DNA from: Actinomycetes bacterium | GTDB lineage: Bacteria > Actinomycetota > Acidimicrobiia > Spongiisociales > UBA5794 | Assembly: GCA_023336765.1 (NCBI GenBank) | Contig: JAMBLL010000298.1 | Span: forward strand, 1-11,753 | Length of the DNA stretch: 11,753 nucleotides | Direction: 5' to 3' | In this document: positions 6,953 through 11,753 of the stretch, piece after piece | Position numbering within the stretch: position 1 is the stretch's first letter | Layout: each line of letters starts with the position of its first letter | Notes under the pieces: model-generated | Databases searched by the model: none | What the model was told of the DNA's origin: nothing | The model's input: only the letters and a program-made list of their open reading frames with translations | Position numbers and translations under genes: made by a program

Positions 6953-7953
6953 TGAGAGCCTTCCGGCTCCGCACCCGCGAAGTAGCTGAGGAGAACGAGG
7001 CTGACTCTCTGGCGCCGGGAGCGACCCTGTCCATCGCATCTGTCGGCAGGGCGATCTCCGAGAAGCCTGACGCATGGCAGACGGCCTTCGAACAGGACAA
7101 GGATCGCATCCTGGTATCCAAGGCGTTCCGACGCCTCAAGCACAAGACCCAGGTGTTCATGAACCCCGAGGGCGACCACTTCGTTACCCGGATGACGCAC
7201 ACACTCCAGGTCACCCAGATCGGTGATTCGATCGCTCGAGCCCTGTCGCTCAACGCCGATCTTTCTGAGGCCGTGTGTCTTGGCCACGATGTTGGCCACT
7301 CACCGTTCGGTCACACGGGCGAGGATGTCCTCTCCGAGTTCATTGAGGGCGGTTGGCGACATTCGGAACAATCGGTCAGGATCTTCGAAGCCCTCGAACC
7401 GCTCAACCTCACCTGGGAGGTACTCGACGGTATCCGTGCCCACTCCTGGCGGGTGGAAGTTCCGGCGTCAACTCACGAGGGGAACATCGTACGGTTCTCC
7501 GATCGAATCGCCTATCTCGCCCACGATGCTCTTGACGCCATCCGAGCCGGTGTCCTTGACGAGTCCCAGTTCCCTCCCGAAGTGCTCGCGACGTTCGGCG
7601 AACCCGGGAAGGAATGGGTCACCGTGATGGTCCAATCAGTGATCGATGAGTCCTACCGCCAGAACGAGATCACTATGGAATCGCACACCCTCGAAGCGAT
7701 GCACACGCTCAGGGACTTCATGTTCGAACGTGTCTATTTGCGGGCCGCTGCAGAGAACCAACGTCGGCGTGCGAAACAGATCGTGCGCGAACTCGTCGAG
7801 TACTTCCTGGAACACGCTGACGAGATTCCACTGACCTACGTGCAGGATCAGGCAGACGACTTGACACGGGTGATCGACTACGTCGCAGGAATGACCGACC
7901 GCTACGCGATATCGACCCACGACGAGCTATTCAGGCCGAAGCTGTTCGAGTAA
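6952..7953 (+). CDS. dgt: dGTPase-like HD-domain phosphohydrolase
   Basis: A 333-residue protein of the dGTP triphosphohydrolase-like family, which releases tripolyphosphate from dNTPs. The metal-binding HD residues are visible: H83 in RMTHTLQV, H112 and D113 in GHDVGHSPFGH, and D184 in RFSDRIAYLAHD. The N-terminus has the family pattern DKDRILVSKAFRRLKHKTQVF. The length fits the shorter actinobacterial and Gram-positive group rather than the E. coli enzyme of about 505 residues. Its ATG overlaps the phnE2 stop, so it is translated with the transporter genes. This neighbourhood is unusual; in many actinobacteria dgt lies near dnaG. The product could simply supply nucleotide-pool control alongside the upstream nucleotidase. 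Heptamer array C begins 4 bases after its stop. Confidence 0.9.
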   Translation: MRAFRLRTREVAEENEADSLAPGATLSIASVGRAISEKPDAWQTAFEQDKDRILVSKAFRRLKHKTQVFMNPEGDHFVTRMTHTLQVTQIGDSIARALSLNADLSEAVCLGHDVGHSPFGHTGEDVLSEFIEGGWRHSEQSVRIFEALEPLNLTWEVLDGIRAHSWRVEVPASTHEGNIVRFSDRIAYLAHDALDAIRAGVLDESQFPPEVLATFGEPGKEWVTVMVQSVIDESYRQNEITMESHTLEAMHTLRDFMFERVYLRAAAENQRRRAKQIVRELVEYFLEHADEIPLTYVQDQADDLTRVIDYVAGMTDRYAISTHDELFRPKLFE

Positions 7954-7956
7954 GGA

Positions 7957-8076
7957 ACGATCACCGATCACCGTCGACCGATGACCGAAAGACCAAGAAG
8001 CGACAACCGATCACCGTCGACCGATGACCGAGAAGTGATAACCGATAACCGATCACCGTCGACCGATGACCGATAA
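7957..8076 (+). repeat. Heptamer repeat array C (CCGATCA/CCGATGA type) with a higher-order repeat
   Basis: About 17 units of 7 bases with consensus CCGATNA and one slip near 7985-8006. A three-unit block, CCGATCA-CCGTCGA-CCGATGA, recurs at 7964-7984, 8007-8027 and 8049-8069. With flanking bases, each copy is identical over 26 nt (7963-7988, 8006-8031, 8048-8073), at spacings of 43 and 42. The array fills the gap between the dgt stop and the stop codon of the four-helix-bundle gene. Bases 8037-8051 are exactly complementary to 8511-8525 in array D. Confidence 0.93.
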
Positions 8077-8080
8077 TCCG

Positions 8081-8458
8081 TTAGGTAGAACTGTTGTTGT
8101 CCGGTTGAGATAGACGCTGGATCAGCCGACCCATCATTGCTCGTGACCTGTCGACATCATTGAGCAAGGACTTGAGGGTTTCGTCGCTGGTTACGAATCC
8201 GCAGTTCGTAGCCACGATGAGTTGTGTCTCCAATTCCGCCGCCGAACCGCGTGCTATGTAGAGGAACCGTCTGAAGTCCTTGGCTGAACCACGCGCTGAT
8301 CCCTCCGCTATATTGGAAGGAATTGAGACGGCGCACCGTCTCATCTGTTGCTGTAAGCCATATCGTTCTGCCTTTGGAAATGACCCGGTAATGCCATAAA
8401 CGCTATCGCTGATGGCCAACCCAAGATGCCATACCTCCAGTTGCCGAAAATCGTGCAT
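8081..8458 (-). CDS. Four-helix-bundle protein of the S23/IVP family
   Basis: A 125-residue protein with the family pattern: MHDFRQLEVW at the N-terminus, FPKAERYGLQQQMRRCAVSI (28-47), PSNIAEGSARGS (48-59), then DFRRFLYIARGSAAELETQL (61-80). Relatives are encoded in intervening sequences of bacterial 23S rRNA and at many other loci. The Avd protein of diversity-generating retroelements shares the fold, but no reverse transcriptase is present here. Molecular function is not established; binding of structured nucleic acid is often suspected. The ATG at 8458 was preferred to the adjacent GTG at 8461 because MxDF is the usual N-terminus. No clear Shine-Dalgarno is seen. The gene sits between arrays C and D and is convergent with dgt. 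Confidence 0.88.
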   Translation of the reverse strand: MHDFRQLEVWHLGLAISDSVYGITGSFPKAERYGLQQQMRRCAVSIPSNIAEGSARGSAKDFRRFLYIARGSAAELETQLIVATNCGFVTSDETLKSLLNDVDRSRAMMGRLIQRLSQPDNNSST

Positions 8459-8508
8459 CACTCATGAATACCACGAAAGCTGATGGGTTGGAACCCTTTC
8501 GACCTCCT

Positions 8509-8545
8509 TTCGGTTATCGGTTATCGGTCATCGGTCATCGGTCAT
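8509..8545 (-). repeat. Heptamer repeat array D (TTATCGG type, inverted to C)
   Basis: Five units, TTCGGTT, ATCGGTT and three ATCGGTC, then AT. Bases 8511-8534 are identical to 227-250 in array B. At its right edge ATCGGT-CAT-ACCGAT (8537-8551) is an inverted repeat where orientation switches. The array overlaps the last codons of the nitroreductase gene: the TGA stop (complement of 8542-8544) is part of a repeat unit. Confidence 0.92.
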
Positions 8546-9195
8546 ACCGATTCCTGCCACAGTGCCCCATCAACCGTCCAACTTGGCTCCGCTCCCCACG
8601 TCTCCTCGTAGACGACCTCGTGGACAGGGCCCCGCTTGGCCACACCCCATCGGCCAAGGGGATAGCCACACGGGATCGCGGCGGCGTTCCTCCATCCCTT
8701 TTCAATCGGGACACCGAGGAGTTCGGCAACCTCTTCATGTTTGAACAACCCGAGGATCGTTGTGAGCGTCGTTCCAACGCCGAAGCTGCGAGCCGAGAGC
8801 ATGAGACTCCATACGGCCGGGTAGATCGAGGCACCGCTCGGGTCGTTGCGATGATAGGGCAACACTACAAGAGGGACCTTGTCGAAGTTATCAGCGAGCC
8901 ACTGGGACGAGGACAGAACCCGCTTCGCATCTTCATCTCCGCTCGCTATGGCTGCTTCCTTCTTTCCCTTGTAGAAGGTTGCGTTGAGCTCCTCCCACCC
9001 CTGGGCATAGAGTTCACCAAGTGCCGAGACCATGGCACGGTCTGTGACGGTCAACCATCGCCAGTTTTGGGCGTTGCCACCAGAGGGGGACCGCACGGCG
9101 GCGTCAAGCATCGCTTGAATGACATCGCTGGGGATTGGTTTCGATGATACGCGCCGCATCGCACGCGTCGTATACAGGGCTTCGTTGAGATCCAT
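8542..9195 (-). CDS. Nitroreductase family FMN-dependent oxidoreductase
   Basis: A 217-residue flavoprotein of the nitroreductase fold, normally a dimer using NAD(P)H. FMN-binding features are TTRAMRRV (9-16) at the N-terminus, SPSGGNAQNW (36-45), and a C-terminal GRWGVAKRGPVHEVVY segment with the conserved basic residue. The central SIYPAVWSLMLSARSFGVGTTLTT is also typical. The ATG at 9195 gives the usual MDLNEALYTTR start; an in-frame GTG at 9201 is the alternative. The physiological substrate cannot be read from sequence; this branch is common in actinobacteria. The membrane-protein gene lies 16 bases upstream on the same strand. The C-terminus ends in ESV, with the stop inside array D, so the original end may have been altered by the repeat. 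Confidence 0.9.
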   Translation of the reverse strand: MDLNEALYTTRAMRRVSSKPIPSDVIQAMLDAAVRSPSGGNAQNWRWLTVTDRAMVSALGELYAQGWEELNATFYKGKKEAAIASGDEDAKRVLSSSQWLADNFDKVPLVVLPYHRNDPSGASIYPAVWSLMLSARSFGVGTTLTTILGLFKHEEVAELLGVPIEKGWRNAAAIPCGYPLGRWGVAKRGPVHEVVYEETWGAEPSWTVDGALWQESV

Positions 9196-9201
9196 CTGCA
9201 C

Positions 9202-9207
9202 AATCTA
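9202..9207 (-). promoter_or_regulatory. Possible -10 element giving a leaderless nitroreductase mRNA
   Basis: On the minus strand TAGATT ends 6 bases before the chosen ATG, which would place transcription start at or near the start codon. No Shine-Dalgarno is present, which fits. The -35 is not obvious, and co-transcription with the upstream membrane-protein gene is equally possible. Confidence 0.25.
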
Positions 9208-9211
9208 CACC

Positions 9212-9622
9212 CTAAGAGGCCAGGCTCGCCACCACAGCGAACACCAACAGGTTGAATGCTGTCCACGAGATGCACACGACGCCATACCGCAGTGTCCAGG
9301 TGGCCCACCGGGCTGTTCCCCTGGCGAGACCGCTCCCGAGAAGGAACCAGATAGGGAAGCTGGTCGCGACGCCGAACACCAGGATCGCGAACCTCGTCAC
9401 ATCGATGAACGAGAACGACATCACCCACGCCGTGGGGGCTGCAACGAGGAACATGACAGATGCAGCCAGCGCTGCTGCGAACTCTCCCATGTCTCCGCCC
9501 TGCCTGAAACCCACGGACAACGCCGCACCCACCAGAATGGTCGGGTACACGAGACCGAAGAGCCCCCCAACAATGGGGGACACCGTATTGCGTCGCGGAG
9601 CGAAGGTCACATCTTTGGTCAC
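9212..9622 (-). CDS. Small membrane protein with four predicted helices, unknown function
   Basis: A 136-residue reading frame starting at a GTG (MTKDVTFAPRRN). It has four hydrophobic stretches of helix length, at roughly residues 14-37, 47-70, 76-99 and 108-133, joined by short loops. A positively charged N-terminus suggests it begins in the cytoplasm. I do not recognise a family. The regular hydrophobic pattern makes it more credible than the overlapping plus-strand frames, which look like low-complexity shadows. It ends 16 bases before the nitroreductase start, so the two may be co-transcribed. It is divergent from the dodecin gene, with 59 bases between them. The GTG start lacks a clear ribosome-binding site. 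Confidence 0.65.
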   Translation of the reverse strand: MTKDVTFAPRRNTVSPIVGGLFGLVYPTILVGAALSVGFRQGGDMGEFAAALAASVMFLVAAPTAWVMSFSFIDVTRFAILVFGVATSFPIWFLLGSGLARGTARWATWTLRYGVVCISWTAFNLLVFAVVASLAS

Positions 9623-9671
9623 GAGATAAAAGCGTACATGCTCACGGTTGGCATGTGCCTAGCATTGTCAC

Positions 9672-9677
9672 AGGAGG
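9672..9677 (+). promoter_or_regulatory. Ribosome-binding site deciding the dodecin start
   Basis: A perfect AGGAGG lies 4 bases before the ATG at 9682. It excludes the upstream in-frame GTG at 9655, which would place this site inside the coding region. It is the best Shine-Dalgarno seen in the window. Confidence 0.85.
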
Positions 9678-9681
9678 TCAC

Positions 9682-9900
9682 ATGCCAGAGAGGCTCGACA
9701 CGAACGCAATGAAGATCATCGAGATCATGGGTGTGTCCCCAAACAGCTTTGAGGACGCGCTTGCACACGCAGTTGCGAAAGCAGCCGAGAGCATCAACGG
9801 CATCACGAGTGTTGAAGTCATACGCCAGACGGCATCGATTCGCGATGCGAAGATCGCCCGATATGAGGTCACCGTCAAGCTGTCATTTGTCGTGAGATAG
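9682..9900 (+). CDS. Dodecin family protein, probably non-flavin (calcium dodecin-like)
   Basis: A 72-residue protein with the dodecin pattern: KIIEIMGVSPNSFEDALAHA near the N-terminus, a helix, then SVEVIRQTASIRDAKIARYE and VTVKLSFVVR as the last strands. Dodecins form hollow 12-subunit shells that bind and store flavins. The two usual flavin-contact residues appear changed: the stacking Trp in WFEV is Ser43 here (TSVEV), and the Gln of the YQVT-type strand is Glu62 (YEVT). Flavin-free dodecins are known, such as the calcium-binding Rv0379 of Mycobacterium tuberculosis, and this one may belong with them; that is inference. The start is set by AGGAGG four bases upstream. It is divergent from the membrane-protein gene. 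Confidence 0.85.
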   Translation: MPERLDTNAMKIIEIMGVSPNSFEDALAHAVAKAAESINGITSVEVIRQTASIRDAKIARYEVTVKLSFVVR

Positions 9901-9905
9901 AGCGG

Positions 9906-9935
9906 AAGTACCTGGTACTCGGTACTTGATACGTC
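9906..9935 (+). repeat. Second heptamer family with a palindrome (GTACYTG units)
   Basis: GTACCTG, GTACTCG and GTACTTG stand in tandem from 9908, followed by the looser ATACGTC. The region also contains AGTACC-T-GGTACT (9907-9919), a dyad with one central base, and AAGTACC paired with GGTACTT (9906-9927). It begins 6 bases after the dodecin stop and could act as a hairpin between the two genes. The units resemble those at 261-274 in inverted orientation. Confidence 0.6.
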
Positions 9936-9955
9936 TCGTGACTATGCGCTATTTA
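9926..9955 (+). promoter_or_regulatory. Possible promoter for the M23 gene
   Basis: TTGATA (9926-9931) resembles a -35 box. TATTTA (9950-9955) lies 18 bases downstream as a partial -10. Transcription would begin about 20 bases before the ATG at 9983. The -35 lies inside the last GTACTTG repeat unit. No good ribosome-binding site follows. Confidence 0.35.
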
Positions 9956-9982
9956 TGGTGCACGATTACCCTCTGAGTTCGT

Positions 9983-11146
9983 ATGAGAACCCCCTTTCAC
10001 CTCCGAGTCCTCGTCCCCGTGCTCGTCCTTGGCCTATTGGCTTTGGTCCCTGTCACTGCATCGGCTCAGACGGAAACCGATGTCGAGAACGCCAAGACAG
10101 CCGAAGATGATGCGTTCGCCGCACTGATCGCAGTTGACCAGAAACTCGAAGATGAGCTCTATGAACTCGAGGACATCGACGGTCAGATCTACAACCTCGA
10201 ATGGCGCATATCGAAACTCGAAACGGCGCTCTCTGAATACGCTGGCAACGTGGACTCACTCGAGGACCGAGCCAAACTGATCGTCTACGAGGCGTACACA
10301 TCCGGTGGCCGCAACATGGTCACGACCGCCTTCAGCGCGAACGACATCCAGGATCTGATCACCAGCCAGGCATTGTTCGACGCGGCCACTACACGTGACC
10401 TTGCCCAACTCGACCAACTCGCGGCTGTCGGACGCCAAATGGACCGACTGAACGAGGACCTCGGAGTCAAGGAAGCTGAGGTCCAGGAGTTGCGTTCCGA
10501 GCAGCAGACCCTCATCTCCCATCTCGAAGAAGACCGTGCGGCAGCGGACAAGCTCCACGAGGATGCGAAGACGAAGTATGCCGATACGTACAAGAAATAC
10601 AAAGAAGAGCAGGCGAGAATCGCTGCAGAGAAAGCCGCCGCAGCCGCGAGGGCTGCAGCCGCGGCGGCCGCTAAGGCAGCCGCGGCGGCATCACGATCCT
10701 CGAGTAGTTCCTCTGGCGGTTCGTCAGGAGGGGCCGCGGGTGTTCCAGCAGCAACTGTCGGTGTGAACTGCCCACTACCCAATGGTTCATCATTCATCGA
10801 CACATGGGGTTATGCACGCTCACAGGGCAGAACTCACAAGGGCACAGACATGATCGCCTCCCGTGGGTCGATCATCGTTGCGATGCGGGCCGGGACTGTT
10901 CGCATGAACTGGCACTCGCTCGGTGGCCGCCAGGTGTACGTGAACGGCACAGACGGCATCACCTACTACTACGCCCATCTTTCGGGTTACCCGAGCGGGT
11001 TATCGAACGGGCAACGAGTATCACAGGGGCAGGTCATCGGTTACGTGGGGAGCACAGGAAACGCTACGACGAACGTGCTCCACCTCGGAATGATCGTGGG
11101 CGGACGATACGTGAACCCGTACCCAACGGTGCGCCGGGCCTGCTAG
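9983..11146 (+). CDS. Secreted coiled-coil protein with C-terminal M23 (LytM) domain, EnvC-like
   Basis: A 387-residue exported protein. Residues 1-28 form a signal peptide ending ASA before Gln29. A long charged coiled coil follows (about 30-215), then an Ala-rich helix (to 236) and a Ser/Gly linker (237-250). The M23/LytM domain occupies about 261-382. In M23 peptidases, zinc is held by His and Asp of HxxxD and by the second His of HxH. Here H285 and D289 (HKGTD) and the catalytic-type H332 (YAHLSG) are present. The HxH site reads HLG (367-369), so the third zinc ligand is Gly. Either it is inactive and regulates amidases, as in E. coli EnvC, or it is an actinobacterial variant. C263 and C387 might form a disulfide. 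A role in cell-wall hydrolysis or division is likely. Confidence 0.88.
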   Translation: MRTPFHLRVLVPVLVLGLLALVPVTASAQTETDVENAKTAEDDAFAALIAVDQKLEDELYELEDIDGQIYNLEWRISKLETALSEYAGNVDSLEDRAKLIVYEAYTSGGRNMVTTAFSANDIQDLITSQALFDAATTRDLAQLDQLAAVGRQMDRLNEDLGVKEAEVQELRSEQQTLISHLEEDRAAADKLHEDAKTKYADTYKKYKEEQARIAAEKAAAAARAAAAAAAKAAAAASRSSSSSSGGSSGGAAGVPAATVGVNCPLPNGSSFIDTWGYARSQGRTHKGTDMIASRGSIIVAMRAGTVRMNWHSLGGRQVYVNGTDGITYYYAHLSGYPSGLSNGQRVSQGQVIGYVGSTGNATTNVLHLGMIVGGRYVNPYPTVRRAC

Positions 11147-11703
11147 TTCTCCTCGCCATCACCCTCTTCGAGAACCTCGACGTCTACGTCCTCAACAACG
11201 AAGTCGTCGATCTTCCCGTCGCCCGTCGTGTCGAGACCGTAGAGTCGCACACCGCTTGTTTCGACATCCGTCAACTTTCCACCGTCGTCAGGGCTGATGC
11301 CAGACGCCGTGAGGACCTCGGTTCGGGTGATGTCGAAATCTCCATCACCATCGATGTCGTAGGCGATCGTCTTGATCTCGGTGACCTCGACGCTGTCTGA
11401 GACTCCGTCACCTGTGAAATCCATGGTTGTCTCAGAGGTCTCGATGGTGGTGATGACATCAAGGACACCATCTCCATCAACGTCGAGCGCAGTCTCAGAG
11501 ATCGTGACGGTCTCGACAAGGTCCGCAACACCGTCTCCGTCGATGTCTAACTCACGCACTTCGGTATGGACCGAGCGATAGCCATCCGGGTCGCCATCAC
11601 CCGTCAGGTCGAGTTCCTTCATCGTTGACTCGATCACTCGACCACCATCAGGCTCGATGGTCGCTGGCTCATTGGTTGGTGTTGTGTCGTCTTCGGTCAT
11701 CAT
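11143..11703 (-). CDS. Acidic protein with seven 21-residue calcium-loop repeats
   Basis: A 186-residue, strongly acidic protein with no signal peptide or membrane helix. After a 29-residue Thr/Glu/Pro-rich head come seven exact 21-residue repeats (30-50, 51-71, 72-92, 93-113, 114-134, 135-155, 156-176) and an acidic tail. Each repeat carries a loop of form D-x-[TD]-G-D-G-x-x-D, as in EF-hand, dockerin and thrombospondin type 3 calcium sites. About ten residues of alternating strand-like sequence follow, for example VETVTISET. Repeat 6 has lost the loop (SPDDGGKLTD). A calcium-stabilised solenoid is plausible but not shown. AAGGA before the tandem ATG ATG suggests the second ATG (11700) may be used. 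Its TAG stop interlocks with the M23 stop in CTAG. I do not recognise a named family. Confidence 0.85.
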   Translation of the reverse strand: MMTEDDTTPTNEPATIEPDGGRVIESTMKELDLTGDGDPDGYRSVHTEVRELDIDGDGVADLVETVTISETALDVDGDGVLDVITTIETSETTMDFTGDGVSDSVEVTEIKTIAYDIDGDGDFDITRTEVLTASGISPDDGGKLTDVETSGVRLYGLDTTGDGKIDDFVVEDVDVEVLEEGDGEEN

Positions 11704-11716
11704 GAATCCTTAGTAG

Positions 11717-11732
11717 CGATGGAACCATCGTA
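11717..11732 (-). promoter_or_regulatory. Dyad and possible -10 upstream of the Ca-loop repeat gene
   Basis: CGATGG-AA-CCATCG (11717-11730) is an inverted repeat of two 6-base arms. On the minus strand it overlaps TACGAT (11727-11732), a TAnnnT-type -10 box about 24 bases before the first ATG. This arrangement could be an operator over a promoter. The -35 region reaches the window edge and cannot be judged. Confidence 0.3.
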
Positions 11733-11753
11733 GGCCAAAGCCGGAAGACACAC

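Larger units (their letters stand above)
7957..8545 (-). mobile_element. Candidate cassette: four-helix-bundle gene enclosed by inverted heptamer arrays
   Basis: The unit consists of array C, a single minus-strand S23/IVP-like gene and array D. The arrays belong to one repeat family and face each other in inverted orientation. The gene's stop codon lies 5 bases from array C and its start about 50 bases from array D. No transposase or integrase is present, and no target-site duplication was identified. A mobile or RNA-stem cassette is inferred from the symmetry and from a second inverted array pair at 124-252 that lacks a gene. Confidence 0.4.

Noticed and set aside
7957..8076. CRISPR array
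   Set aside because: Units are 7 bases in tandem with no unique spacers; the 26-nt blocks are separated by more repeat units, and no cas genes are nearby.
8081..8461. A true 23S rRNA intervening sequence
   Set aside because: The flanking genes are dgt and a nitroreductase; no rRNA sequence was seen around the element.
8081..8545. Diversity-generating retroelement, because Avd shares the four-helix-bundle fold
   Set aside because: No reverse transcriptase, template repeat or variable repeat with adenine-specific changes is visible in the window.
8464..9147. Plus-strand frame of 227 codons opposite the nitroreductase gene
   Set aside because: It translates array D (YRLSVIGHRSYRF) and then antisense nitroreductase sequence; the minus strand has clear family motifs.
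9119..9712. Plus-strand frame of 197 codons overlapping the membrane-protein and dodecin genes
   Set aside because: Low-complexity His/Arg/Glu-rich composition typical of a shadow frame; it runs across the start of dodecin, which has a perfect ribosome-binding site.

Overview
The window reads as a stretch of chromosome from a moderately GC-rich actinobacterium. The Thr/Ala-rich linker after the lipobox of the binding protein, many starts without a Shine-Dalgarno, and the SRT (not SRC) motif in DnaX would fit Acidimicrobiia or a relative, but that placement is inference. No rRNA, tRNA, transposase, integrase, phage gene or CRISPR array was seen.

Layout. At the left edge is the N-terminal part of a YbaB/EbfC nucleoid protein on the minus strand, divergent from dnaX. 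dnaX overlaps a HAD-type 5'(3')-deoxyribonucleotidase gene by ATGA. After an 82-base gap comes a tight plus-strand operon: phnD, phnC, phnE1, phnE2 and dgt, with stop/start overlaps from phnC to dgt. It would import a phosphonate, phosphite or similar phosphorus compound and, unusually, also encode a dGTPase-like HD phosphohydrolase. Right of dgt the minus strand holds a small four-helix-bundle (S23/IVP) gene, a nitroreductase and a four-helix membrane protein. Then come a dodecin and an EnvC-like coiled-coil/M23 protein on the plus strand. Last, on the minus strand, is an acidic protein made of seven 21-residue Ca-loop repeats, whose stop codon interlocks with that of the M23 gene.

The most interesting signal is a set of tandem 7-base repeats in the intergenic regions. 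Units resemble CCGATAA on one side and its complement TTATCGG on the other. One inverted pair of arrays (7957-8076 and 8509-8545) closely brackets the four-helix-bundle gene. A second inverted pair (124-158 and 218-252) brackets only 59 bases with no ORF and lies where ybaB and dnaX are separated. A different heptamer family (GTACYTG type) occurs next to the second pair and again upstream of the M23 gene. I read the 590-base unit at 7957-8545 as a candidate compact mobile or RNA-forming cassette: an IVP-like gene in the loop of a long potential stem. This topology recalls the intervening sequences of 23S rRNA, but here it lies between protein genes. The ybaB/dnaX locus may be an ORF-less version.

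Functional themes: DNA replication (dnaX, ybaB), dNTP and nucleotide turnover (deoxyribonucleotidase, dgt), phosphorus uptake (phn), and envelope or calcium-related proteins at the right end (M23, dodecin, Ca-loop repeat protein).
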